NCBI GenBank assembly: GCA_964455935.1
Contig: CAYVZU010000040.1
Coordinates: 1-28,541, forward strand
DNA from: CAYVZU01 sp964455935
GTDB lineage: Bacteria; Fibrobacterota; CAYVZU01
Direction of reading: 5' to 3'
Length of the DNA stretch: 28,541 nucleotides
This document shows positions 1 through 7,051 of this stretch, piece by piece; the stretch's first letter is position 1; every line of letters begins with the position of its first letter. The notes beneath the pieces were generated by a model, which did not search any database, was not told the DNA's origin, and was given only the letters and a program-made list of their open reading frames with translations. The translations under genes were made by a program, and so were the position numbers.

Positions 1-1
1 G

Positions 2-616
2 TGTCACCCACTTTCCGCTAAATCAAGTGCTCACGATCTGGTAATCTGGACAGCGCTTGCAAACAGGCTGGTGGCTGAAATGGGGTTTTCTCGGGCGAAA
101 ATTGCGCTGTGTTCGGCCGCGGCACTAAAGATTGCAGCACGGTTCAAGCCGGATATTATTCTGCTCGATGCCGATCTACCATCCCTGGGTGGTGCCAGTA
201 CTGTTCGACAATTGCTTGCGTCGCGGCGTCACCCGAAAATTCTGTGCTGGTCGGAAAACCCTCTACAGCCGCAGATTCGCGCCGTTATTGGCGCGGGTGC
301 CGGTGGTTTTGCCTCAAAGAACATCAGCGCCGGTGATTTGAAACAGGCACTTAAAGCCGTTGCAGACGGCTCGAAATATTTCTGCGACGTTGTCGTGAGT
401 CAATTAACCAAAAGCCAGAAGAATGTATTAACCAGCCGCCACAACGAGATTCTCCAAATGATCAAGCAGAATCTCTCAACCAAAGAAATCGCACTTAAGC
501 TGGGCCGCTCAATCAACACAATCGAGGCGCACCGCTATGAAATGATGTCCCGCCTGGGCGTGCACAGCAAGGAAGAACTGGTGAAGTTTGCGGGGAGGGG
601 GAGCTCAAGACCTTAA
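2..616 (+). CDS. LuxR/NarL-family response regulator, 5' end outside window
   Basis: Probable two-component transcription regulator. The reading frame is open to the left edge of the window and has no ATG, GTG or TTG before the GTG at 71, so the gene is probably 5'-partial; a start at 71 would remove the first strand and helix of the receiver. Numbered from that GTG, the receiver shows the phospho-acceptor Asp33 in ILLDADLPSLGG and the conserved Lys83 in GGFASKN. Residues about 117-172 form a LuxR-type helix-turn-helix (LSTKEIALKLGRSINTIEAH). In the part visible before 71, the residues preceding HDLV are Ser-Ser-Ala where receivers normally have an acidic pair. The partner kinase is not in the window. 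The next gene, 54 bases downstream on the same strand, encodes an EF-hand-type protein and could be cotranscribed. Family is confident, exact start is not. Confidence 0.8.
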   Translation, partial: CHPLSAKSSAHDLVIWTALANRLVAEMGFSRAKIALCSAAALKIAARFKPDIILLDADLPSLGGASTVRQLLASRRHPKILCWSENPLQPQIRAVIGAGAGGFASKNISAGDLKQALKAVADGSKYFCDVVVSQLTKSQKNVLTSRHNEILQMIKQNLSTKEIALKLGRSINTIEAHRYEMMSRLGVHSKEELVKFAGRGSSRP

Positions 617-670
617 AGTTTTTTCTCAGGTTTCCCGATAACTTCATAGAGACACAAACCAGGAGGGGTC

Positions 671-1663
671 ATGGATGGCCTTACAATCTCCGCCGAGCAA
701 TTTCGAGCCACAATCCTGCAAATTCAAGCAAAAATAGCGGAATCCGGGGCCAGCCCCATGCCAAGACTCCCATCCGCCGATTCTGTCGAGATCAGCCCCC
801 AGGCGCAGCAACTGCTGGAATCGGGCAAGGACCGGGACGATCCGCTTGAAGACGAGCTGAACCTTAGTTCGGAAGACCGGCTTAAAATGGAATTGATCGA
901 GCAGTTGTTTGACGCGAATGCTGGTGGAAGCCTGAAGGAAAAGCTGGAGAAAATCGCTCAGCTCATGAAAGAAAACCAGCAGGCCGCGCAATCGGCGCAG
1001 GATATCGATCCTCGGACAATGAAGGCCACGGCCGAACGCATCGAAGCCCAGCGCCTAAACCTGCAAATCGAGCGTGAGGACGGGACCAAAATTTCCGTTG
1101 AGTTCACGCATCTCGAAATGGACCGGGTCACGGTCCAGCAAGGCGGCCCGCAACAACAGCCCGCCAGCGATCCGCTGGTTCTGGATCTGGATGGGGATGG
1201 CATCGAGCTGACCAAACCCGAAGACGGCGTCTTGTTCGATATCAATGGCGACGGTATCAAAGAGCAAACCGCATTTGTTGGGCCGGATGATGGATTCCTG
1301 GCCATGGATTGGGACTTAAACGGCCTGATTGAGTCGGGGCTCGAGCTTTTTGGTGATCAGAAGGGAGCGCCCAGCGGGTTTGCGGAGCTGGCCAAGTTCG
1401 ACGAAAATCAGGATAGCCGCATCAACGAAGCCGACTCGATCTTTTCGAAGCTTCTCATCTACCGGGAACTCAACCGGGATGGCGTGGGCAGCAAAGAGGA
1501 ACTGGCCGGTTTGAAAGACTACGGGATCCAATCAATTTCATTGAGTTACCTGAATGCGGAACTCAATTCGGCCGGAAACCGGATTTCGCAGGTCTCCGAT
1601 TACCAGAAACAGAACGGCCAAAACGGGCTGGCCGGAGATGCCTGGCTGAATTATCGGGCATAG
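671..1663 (+). CDS. EF-hand-type calcium-binding repeat protein
   Basis: 330 residues. The first ~165 residues are polar and probably helical, with no signal peptide or membrane segment. Residues ~168-280 carry a series of Asp/Asn-rich loops typical of EF-hand or dockerin-like calcium sites: DLDGDG at 172-177, DINGDG at 190-195, DWDLNGLIE at 213-221, DENQDSRINE at 244-253 and NRDGVGSKEE at 268-277. The LDLDGDGIEL signature also occurs in C-terminal regions of large RTX-type secreted proteins, but there are no glycine-rich nonapeptide repeats here. The start is supported by a strong AGGAGG at 661-666, four bases before the ATG. Function is unknown; calcium binding is inferred from the loops. 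It lies directly behind a response regulator gene, which may hint at a signalling or surface role. Confidence 0.8.
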   Translation: MDGLTISAEQFRATILQIQAKIAESGASPMPRLPSADSVEISPQAQQLLESGKDRDDPLEDELNLSSEDRLKMELIEQLFDANAGGSLKEKLEKIAQLMKENQQAAQSAQDIDPRTMKATAERIEAQRLNLQIEREDGTKISVEFTHLEMDRVTVQQGGPQQQPASDPLVLDLDGDGIELTKPEDGVLFDINGDGIKEQTAFVGPDDGFLAMDWDLNGLIESGLELFGDQKGAPSGFAELAKFDENQDSRINEADSIFSKLLIYRELNRDGVGSKEELAGLKDYGIQSISLSYLNAELNSAGNRISQVSDYQKQNGQNGLAGDAWLNYRA

Positions 1664-1784
1664 GATGGCCCGGGGCGGGCCTTAGGCAATACCCGGTACC
1701 AAACAAAACACGGCCGGAGGCAGTAGTCGGCGGAAGGGTGGCCAAGATAGCCCGCTGTCTTCCGGCCACCGGCGGCTCGCTTCC

Positions 1785-2000
1785 CTACAGGACCTGCTCC
1801 ACCTCGTAGCCTTCGGATTCAATGATCCGGATAATTTCTTTGTCTTTCTGAATTTTGTCGCTGGCGACCCGAACGGTGCCTGTTGTGAGGTCGATGTCGA
1901 CCCGCGCGTCTGCATCAAGTTCTTGAATCGCACCCGTAATGGCCATGACGCAATGGTCGCAGGTCATGCCGCGCACCTTGAGAGATACTTCAAGATTCAT
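1785..2000 (-). CDS. heavy-metal-associated (HMA) domain protein, CopZ-like
   Basis: 71 residues, a single ferredoxin-like HMA domain with the metal-binding motif GMTCDHC (Cys14, Cys17) near the N-terminus, as in copper chaperones of the CopZ/Atx1 type and in mercury-binding MerP. The start at 2000 is chosen because AAGGAGGA sits just upstream; an in-frame ATG ten codons earlier has no such site. It follows nifS by 80 bases on the same strand, so it may share the nifU-nifS transcript. There is no P-type ATPase in the window to receive metal. Whether it handles copper, zinc or another soft metal cannot be told from sequence; placement behind Fe-S assembly genes makes a role in metal homeostasis near that pathway possible, but this is inference. 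Confidence 0.88.
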   Translation of the reverse strand: MNLEVSLKVRGMTCDHCVMAITGAIQELDADARVDIDLTTGTVRVASDKIQKDKEIIRIIESEGYEVEQVL

Positions 2001-2080
2001 ATTGTCCTCCTTGCATGCGATATTCTTCAACCGGGATTCATGTCAGAAATATGCAATAGGGCACTCCGGAAAGGGAGCGC

Positions 2081-3235
2081 CTATTTGCCGAAGGGAGAGA
2101 TTTCACGCAGACGCTTGATGATGGGCGGAAGCTTCTCGATGACGCAGTCGATGTCGGCGTCCGTGCTGTAGTGGCTCAGGCTGAAGCGGATCGATCCGTG
2201 TATGCCCGTAAAGGGAATGCCCATGGCCCGCAACACGTGCGAAGGTTCCAGCGATCCACTGGAACAGGCCGATCCCGATGAGGCGCAAATCCCATGCTCG
2301 TCCAGAAGGAGGAGGATGGATTCGCCCTCCACATAGTAAAAGCTGATGTTGGCCGTATTTACGAGCCGCTCCTGGCCCAAACCGTTGACCTTGGCATCCG
2401 GGCACAACCGCACGAGCTCGGCTTCAAGCCGGTCCCGCATCTTCGCGATTCGCTGGTTGTATTCATCCATGTGAGCGGTCATCAATTCGCAGGCTTTGCC
2501 GAGCCCCACGATGTAGGGAACGTTTTCGGTTCCGGCCCGGCGGCTGGCTTCCTGGTGGCCTCCGGTCAAATACGGCCGGATGCGCGTGCCTTTGCGAATG
2601 TAGAGCGCGCCGATCCCTTTGGGCGCATGGAGCTTATGGCCGGAAAACGAAAGCAGATCCACGGGCGTGGTCTTCACATTGATCCGAACCTTGCCCGCAA
2701 CCTGCACGGCGTCGCTGTGAAACACCCCGCCCCGTTCCTTCACCTTCTCCGCGATCTTCTGGATCGGGAATACGATGCCGCTCTCATTGTTGGCCCACAT
2801 AATCGTCGTCAGCGCGGTCTTGTCCGAAAGCGCCGCTTCCAACTCGCCGAAATTAAGCCCGCCATTTGAATCCACGCCGATCTCGGTTACCTTCACCCCT
2901 TTTTTCGCCACAGCCTGACAGGTAGTAAGGACGGCGGGGTGCTCCACCTTTGAGGTAATGACATCAGTCCGGTCCATTGAGGCCGCAAGGACGCCATGGA
3001 TGGCGTGGTTGTCGCTTTCGGTTCCGCAACTCGTGAAGACGATTTCCTGGGGCTCCGCATTGATCAATGCCGCAACCTTTTCGCGTGCCTCTTCAACAGC
3101 CTTGCGCACATTGCCGCCAAAGGAATGCATGCTGGAAGGGTTTCCATAGCGTTCCTGCAAAAACGGCAGCATGGCCTCGAGCACTTCGGCCGAGACCTGC
3201 GTGGTGGCATTGTTGTCGAGGTACGTCACTCTCAC
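2081..3235 (-). CDS. nifS: cysteine desulfurase, NifS type
   Basis: 384-residue PLP enzyme that takes sulfur from L-cysteine, forms a persulfide and passes it to the Fe-S scaffold. Visible features: N-terminal YLDNNATT, His99 in VEHPAV (stacks on PLP), Lys201 in SFSGHKLHAPKG (Schiff base), and Cys324 in SSGSACSSG on the mobile loop (persulfide cysteine). Length and C-terminal SGSACSSGSLEPSHVLRAMG fit the NifS/IscS group I rather than SufS. The start is a GTG with AGGGAG seven bases upstream; this site overlaps the stop of nifU, and the two genes are ten bases apart, so they are surely cotranscribed. No nitrogenase genes are visible, so a housekeeping role in Fe-S assembly is more likely than nitrogen fixation. 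Confidence 0.95.
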   Translation of the reverse strand: MRVTYLDNNATTQVSAEVLEAMLPFLQERYGNPSSMHSFGGNVRKAVEEAREKVAALINAEPQEIVFTSCGTESDNHAIHGVLAASMDRTDVITSKVEHPAVLTTCQAVAKKGVKVTEIGVDSNGGLNFGELEAALSDKTALTTIMWANNESGIVFPIQKIAEKVKERGGVFHSDAVQVAGKVRINVKTTPVDLLSFSGHKLHAPKGIGALYIRKGTRIRPYLTGGHQEASRRAGTENVPYIVGLGKACELMTAHMDEYNQRIAKMRDRLEAELVRLCPDAKVNGLGQERLVNTANISFYYVEGESILLLLDEHGICASSGSACSSGSLEPSHVLRAMGIPFTGIHGSIRFSLSHYSTDADIDCVIEKLPPIIKRLREISPFGK

Positions 3236-3245
3236 GGGATGCTCC

Positions 3246-4070
3246 CTATCGCTGCGCTTTCACCGTCAGTTCGGGCATAACGCGCTCACGCAATTCTTTT
3301 TGAATGAAGTCACGAACCGTCATTTTCGAAGCCGGACAGTTGGCGCAGGCGCTGTGCAGCTGAATGGTGACCTCGTTGCCCGAAACATCGATCAACTCCA
3401 CATCGCCGCCATCGTTCTTCAGGGCCGGCCGGATTACGGTTTCAATGACTTCTTCGATCTTGCGGATCTTCTGCAGATTTGTCATTCCCGATCGGGGCTG
3501 GCGTTCCGCCACCATCCGCGCCAAAATCTCTTCCAAATCCGGCGCGCACGAGCCGCACCCGCCACCCGCCTTGGTATAATGCGTGATCTGCTCGACGGTC
3601 GTGAGGTTGTTTTCACGGATCACACGTTCGATTTCCTTCTCGGTCACGCCAAAACAGCGGCACACCACGCGTCCTTCGACCGTGTGCTTGATTCGTCCGC
3701 CGCTCTGGAAATTCTCAACCGCGGCCTCAAGGGCTTCGCGGCCCATCACCGAGCAATGCATCTTCTGCTCCGGCAATCCGCCCAAAAATTCGGCGATGTC
3801 TTTGTTCGTAATCCTAAGCGCCTCTTCGATTGTCTTGCCCTTGACCAGCTCGGTTAGAGCCGAAGCCGAGGCAATGGCGCTGCCGCACCCAAATGTCTTG
3901 AATTTTGCGTCGGCAATCCGCTTGGTGGCAGGATCCAGTTTGAATGTGAACCGCAATGCGTCGCCACAGGCCATGGAACCCACTTCGCCATTGCCGTCGG
4001 CATCCTGAATCTCGCCCACATTGCGCGGATTAAGAAAATGATCTTTGACTCTGTCGGTATATTCCCACAT
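3246..4070 (-). CDS. nifU: Fe-S cluster assembly scaffold, full-length NifU
   Basis: 274 residues with all three NifU modules. (1) IscU-like scaffold, residues 1-~125, with Cys35, Cys62 and Cys106 as cluster ligands. (2) Central BFD-like [2Fe-2S] domain with Cys137-x-Cys139 and Cys172-x2-Cys175. (3) C-terminal NifU/Nfu domain, ~200-274, with Cys242-x2-Cys245 in ACANCP. The start at 4070 is preferred because AAGGAG lies seven bases upstream and the scaffold domain begins right there (MWEYTDRVKDHFLNPRNVG); an upstream in-frame ATG at 4178 would add 36 residues unlike the family. First gene of a nifU-nifS(-HMA) unit. Known role: assembles transient clusters from NifS-derived sulfur and hands them to apo-proteins. 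No Rrf2/IscR regulator is nearby. Confidence 0.95.
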   Translation of the reverse strand: MWEYTDRVKDHFLNPRNVGEIQDADGNGEVGSMACGDALRFTFKLDPATKRIADAKFKTFGCGSAIASASALTELVKGKTIEEALRITNKDIAEFLGGLPEQKMHCSVMGREALEAAVENFQSGGRIKHTVEGRVVCRCFGVTEKEIERVIRENNLTTVEQITHYTKAGGGCGSCAPDLEEILARMVAERQPRSGMTNLQKIRKIEEVIETVIRPALKNDGGDVELIDVSGNEVTIQLHSACANCPASKMTVRDFIQKELRERVMPELTVKAQR

Positions 4071-4201
4071 AAGTTCACTCCTTGGACCGCTCAAAATAGC
4101 ATTTGGCAAAGGAGTCCTTCCAGGATTTGACGAAGCTCCTCCACCGGCTAATATGGAGCCGGGACAGGGTAGTGTCAACGCGAGAATAGTTGGCGATTTT
4201 C

Positions 4202-4482
4202 AGTTCTCGGTTGTCAGTCAAACAGCCCTATGCTGCAACCATTCTGCCTGACCCCAGGCTGGACTCCTGGACGCTCGTAAGAAACGACGCGATCGATTGT
4301 CATTTCGACCTATGGGAGAAATCTTTCCTGATCGGTCAAGAAAAGATTCTCGCTTCGCTCGAAATGACAGACCTGCTTCTCCCGTGATAAGTCACGGCAC
4401 AAAATGCCGGGTGCGATGCTAAACGGTTACCCTATGCTGTTCGTTTTGTTGATCTTCAACTATCAACTGAGAACCGACAACT
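4202..4482. repeat. composite intergenic repeat with inverted ends
   Basis: The 418-base gap between nifU and the DHH gene holds no convincing ORF but several repeats. Its ends carry near-inverted copies of a 17-base word: AGTTCTCGGTTGTCAGT at 4202-4218 and, on the other strand, AGTTGTCGGTTCTCAGT at about 4466-4482, with two mismatches. A 10-base direct repeat CCCTATGCTG occurs at 4226-4235 and 4430-4439. A small stem, GTTGAT/ATCAAC, lies at 4448-4467. A 72-base palindrome sits in the middle and is listed separately. The arrangement resembles a non-autonomous (MITE-like) element or nested repeats. No target duplication could be identified with confidence. Confidence 0.5.
4298..4369. repeat. 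72-base imperfect palindrome (TGTCATTTCGA family)
   Basis: The ends TGTCATTTCGA (4298-4308) and TCGAAATGACA (4359-4369) are perfect inverted 11-mers. Inside, GAGAAATCTTTC and GAAAAGATTCTC pair imperfectly, so the whole stretch can fold as one long hairpin. From memory, elements with the words TGTCATTTCGA, GCGAAGCGAG and AGAATCTTT are scattered through intergenic regions of many unrelated bacterial genomes. It lies 200-300 bases upstream of the nifU start and downstream of the DHH gene, so it could serve as a transcription end or mRNA-stabilising structure, but no U-tract follows. Confidence 0.75.
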
Positions 4483-4488
4483 TCCTTC

Positions 4489-5499
4489 TCACTGAGCCGG
4501 CACGCCCTTGGGCGGCGATTCCGGCTTTCTGGCCAGGATCTCCAGATAGCGGCTTTTGAGGCGGTCCAGAAGCTGGGGAGGTTGGCCGTGATAATCGAGC
4601 CGGCCGGCGGCGATCTGGCCGTGTCCTCCGGCAGAGCCCTTTTCCCCCGTCACAATGGCCCGGGCGGTTTCGCCTGCCTCCGCGGCCAGATCCTTGGTTC
4701 GGATGGAAAAATAGAGGACGTTTTTAAGATAACCCAGGCAGATCATCCATTCCATGTCCCGGATGCGCACAAACATGTCGGCCATTTCCGCAACCACATC
4801 GGGCCGCAGGATCCGTCCCAGGTAGCACCAGCCCAGCCGCTCGTCGATAATCTCGAGATTGTGAAAAGCCTTGGAGATCATGCGAAAAAAATCACGTTCC
4901 AGCGGCGGATTTTCGATTTGGGCCAGCAGGCGATGATCGACCCGCGTCAGCAGATAGAAATACACTTCCCGGTCCATGGCTGTTGTCTCGCGAGCCAGGT
5001 CCTGTGTGTCGGTTTTAAGACCGTAGAAGAGGGCCGTGGCCAGTTTGTAGCTGATGTCGATCTTGATTTTTCGCAGGTACTGGGCCACAATGGTCGTGGT
5101 GGCGCCCAACTCCTCCCGAACATCCCAGAAGGGCAGATCCTCGGTGCCGGGCCGCTGGGGATGATGATCGATGGCGCCGTCCCGGCGCGCATCCGGCGGG
5201 AGCGAGTGGTTGCCGGTCCCCGGTTGCGTATCGACAAAAAGAATTCGGTCGAAGTCGGTGAGATCGAGTCCGGCCAAAGGCAAGGCCTCGATTTCGAGGT
5301 ACTGGATCATGGCGCGGTTCTCGGCCCGTCCGATGAACCCGCCATAGGCGATCACCGAGGGTATCTTCCAGGTCTTAAGCAGAAATTGAATGCCCGCCGC
5401 TGCCCCCAGGCAGTCGGGATCCGGAAAATCGTGGCAGAGAAGCAGGGCCCGCTGGGAACCTGCCGTAGTCTCACGCAAACATTCGATGGCTTCTTCCAT
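4489..5499 (-). CDS. DHH/DHHA1 phosphoesterase, NrnA-like
   Basis: 336 residues. Motifs of the DHH superfamily: motif I with His23, Asp27 and Asp29 in CHDFPDPDCLGAAAG; motif II Asp90 in ILFVDTQP; motif III Asp111-His112-His113; motif IV around KTDTQDL. The C-terminal DHHA1 domain is marked by GGHGQIAAGRL. These enzymes bind two Mn ions and include NrnA, which degrades nanoRNA and pAp; the length is near the ~310-330 residues of NrnA. A c-di-AMP phosphodiesterase (GdpP-like) is unlikely because there is no membrane or GGDEF part. It lies 29 bases behind the PfkB-like gene on the same strand. Ribosome-binding site is weak (GGAA). In many bacteria nrnA and the DUF503 gene are neighbours in the nusA-infB-rbfA region; here a DUF503 gene is close by but divergent. 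Confidence 0.87.
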   Translation of the reverse strand: MEEAIECLRETTAGSQRALLLCHDFPDPDCLGAAAGIQFLLKTWKIPSVIAYGGFIGRAENRAMIQYLEIEALPLAGLDLTDFDRILFVDTQPGTGNHSLPPDARRDGAIDHHPQRPGTEDLPFWDVREELGATTTIVAQYLRKIKIDISYKLATALFYGLKTDTQDLARETTAMDREVYFYLLTRVDHRLLAQIENPPLERDFFRMISKAFHNLEIIDERLGWCYLGRILRPDVVAEMADMFVRIRDMEWMICLGYLKNVLYFSIRTKDLAAEAGETARAIVTGEKGSAGGHGQIAAGRLDYHGQPPQLLDRLKSRYLEILARKPESPPKGVPAQ

Positions 5500-5528
5500 A
5501 TTGGTTCCGATCCGATCTTCAATTGAGA

Positions 5529-6446
5529 TTAGAAAAGATGGCTGATCTCCTTTGATCGAGGCAAGCTGCGCATGCCGCCCTGTCCCGCCAGTTTTCGGGC
5601 GGCCACTTCCACGGCAATGCGCGCCGCTTTAAAAGGATCGAACCCGCGCACAATGCCATGAAGGAAACCTCCGCAAAAAGCACTGCCGATGCAGGTGTAA
5701 GAGGCCGGTATGGCCACGGAAGCCGCGGGTATTTCTTCGACCTTGCCGTCGTAGCCAATCACACAGCCTTGGTCGCCATTTTTCACAGCCACAACGTTGA
5801 TGCCGTGATCCCAAAGAAACCCGATCACGTCGATGGGCCGTTCATAGCCAAAAAGAACCTTTGTCTCGTCGGGCGCGCTGGGAAAGATGACATCAATGAA
5901 AGGAAGGACGCTCCAGATCGCCTCCTTGGCGTCCTCGAGCGACCAGAGCCGAAGCCGAAGATTCGGGTCGTAGGAAGTCATGCCGCCGTTAAGATGACAG
6001 AGCTCCAGGGCCTTGAACACCGCCTTCCGCGCACCGGGGGACACGGATTGTGTGATGCTGGAGGAATGCACAATCTTGGCGCGCTTGATATGCTCGTCAT
6101 GAATCAGCGAGGAATTCAGGGCCAGGGCGGCGCTTCCCGGACGGTAGAACGCAAATTCGCGCAGGTCCGCGTCCCCCGCAGTGGACGCGTAGACGCCGTT
6201 GTATCCTTCCACGGTCTGCGCATTGCTCAGGTCGATGTTCTCCCTGCCGCATTCCTGGCGAATGTGTTCGCCAAAAGGATCCAGGCCTATGGCCGTAATC
6301 AGATCGACTTTGGAGCCAAGCCGGGCGGCCGAGGCCGCCACGGTAAGGCAATCGCCTCCCAGCCCCAGGAACTTGGTGCGGTTGTTTGCAAGCAGGACAT
6401 ACTCGACAAAGCATTCGCCAAGTACAATGATATCGCGCTCGTGGAT
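5529..6446 (-). CDS. PfkB-fold sugar-kinase-like protein, catalytic Asp missing, ATC start proposed
   Basis: About 305 residues if started at the ATC at 6446-6444. The ribokinase/PfkB fold is clear: DIIVLGECFVEY as the first strand, GLGGDCLTVAASAARLG as the substrate-binding GG motif, GLDPFGEHI, SYDPNLRLRLW (the usual DxNxR) and VKNGDQGCVIG. The second PfkB signature, normally GAGDAFxGGF, reads CIGSAFCGGF, so the catalytic Asp is Ser and the anion-hole GAG is CIG; the usual Asn of GGxxxN is Thr. No ATG, GTG or TTG exists in frame between the upstream stop (6519-6521) and GTG 6341, which would discard the first strand and the GG motif. GAGGTGG at 6456-6450 precedes the ATC. Sugar kinase activity is doubtful; a pseudokinase, a decaying gene or a sequence error remain possible. 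The DHH gene follows after 29 bases. Confidence 0.75.
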   Translation of the reverse strand: MHERDIIVLGECFVEYVLLANNRTKFLGLGGDCLTVAASAARLGSKVDLITAIGLDPFGEHIRQECGRENIDLSNAQTVEGYNGVYASTAGDADLREFAFYRPGSAALALNSSLIHDEHIKRAKIVHSSSITQSVSPGARKAVFKALELCHLNGGMTSYDPNLRLRLWSLEDAKEAIWSVLPFIDVIFPSAPDETKVLFGYERPIDVIGFLWDHGINVVAVKNGDQGCVIGYDGKVEEIPAASVAIPASYTCIGSAFCGGFLHGIVRGFDPFKAARIAVEVAARKLAGQGGMRSLPRSKEISHLF

Positions 6447-6449
6447 AGG

Positions 6450-6456
6450 CCACCTC
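6450..6456 (-). promoter_or_regulatory. ribosome-binding site supporting an ATC start
   Basis: On the minus strand GAGGTGG is followed by CCT and then ATC CAC GAG CGC GAT, which begins the PfkB fold at just the expected place. With GAGG as the core, spacing to the ATC is six bases, which is normal. No comparable site precedes the in-frame GTG at 6341 at a good distance (GGGAGG lies 12 bases away and encodes the Gly-Gly motif). An ATG at 6480 and a TTG at 6505 exist in other frames and would need a frameshift. Confidence 0.5.
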
Positions 6457-6620
6457 GCGGATTCGGAATGGACGGCCCATGGGCCTTGAAAATGACTTGT
6501 CTCAATAAAATACTCTAGTTATGCTTAAAAGGCACTCTGCGGTCACCGGGCCGGGGGAACAGCTATTGACTTGCCCTGGCAGGAAATACCAACTTTGACC
6601 CCTGACGAGGAGGATTGGGC

Positions 6621-6911
6621 ATGGATGAGGCCGTTACCGGGCGATGTGTTTTCGAGCTCCATATTCCTCAGAGCCGGTCTTTAAAAGACAAGCGGCAGCC
6701 AATCAAAAGCATAAAAGATACGATCCGCAACCGATTCAATGTCTCGGTCGCCGAGGTCGGCGAAACAGACCTGTGGCAGCGAAGCACGATTGTAACGGCC
6801 ATGGTCGCGGGCCATGAGCAGCCCATCCGCGAAGCCTTTCAGCAGATCCGGCGTGTGATTGAGAGCCGCGGCGATGTGATTGTCACGGATATGCAAATGG
6901 ATTTCTTCTGA
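6621..6911 (+). CDS. DUF503 (YlxP-like) protein
   Basis: 96 residues. The family pattern is clear: SLKDKRQPIKSIKDTIRNRF followed by NVSVAEVGETDLWQRS, and a C-terminal segment with VIESRGDVIV. DUF503/YlxP proteins are small cytosolic proteins usually encoded between infB and rbfA and thought to assist ribosome maturation; the precise role is not settled. The start at 6621 is chosen because GAGGAGGA at 6607-6614 is well spaced before this ATG; a TTG six bases earlier is too close to the site. It is divergent from the PfkB-like/DHH pair and stands without infB or rbfA. Confidence 0.9.
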   Translation: MDEAVTGRCVFELHIPQSRSLKDKRQPIKSIKDTIRNRFNVSVAEVGETDLWQRSTIVTAMVAGHEQPIREAFQQIRRVIESRGDVIVTDMQMDFF

Positions 6912-7051
6912 CCGCCGCGCCCAATTCGCTGGATTCAAATCCGCGCATCTGGTATCTTATTACTGGCAATCGCTGTTGCCCTCCACTTAATTAATATTTG
7001 CCGACAGCTTTGTGTCAGGAAACCGAGGCTTCAAGCTTGAACGAACGACCA

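Noticed and set aside
1667..1681. GGCCCG/CGGGCC inverted repeat after the EF-hand gene as terminator
   Set aside because: The loop is three bases and there is no T-tract.
6566..6594. TTGACT as a -35 box for the DUF503 gene
   Set aside because: No acceptable -10 hexamer at 16-18 bases; other promoter guesses in the window failed in the same way.
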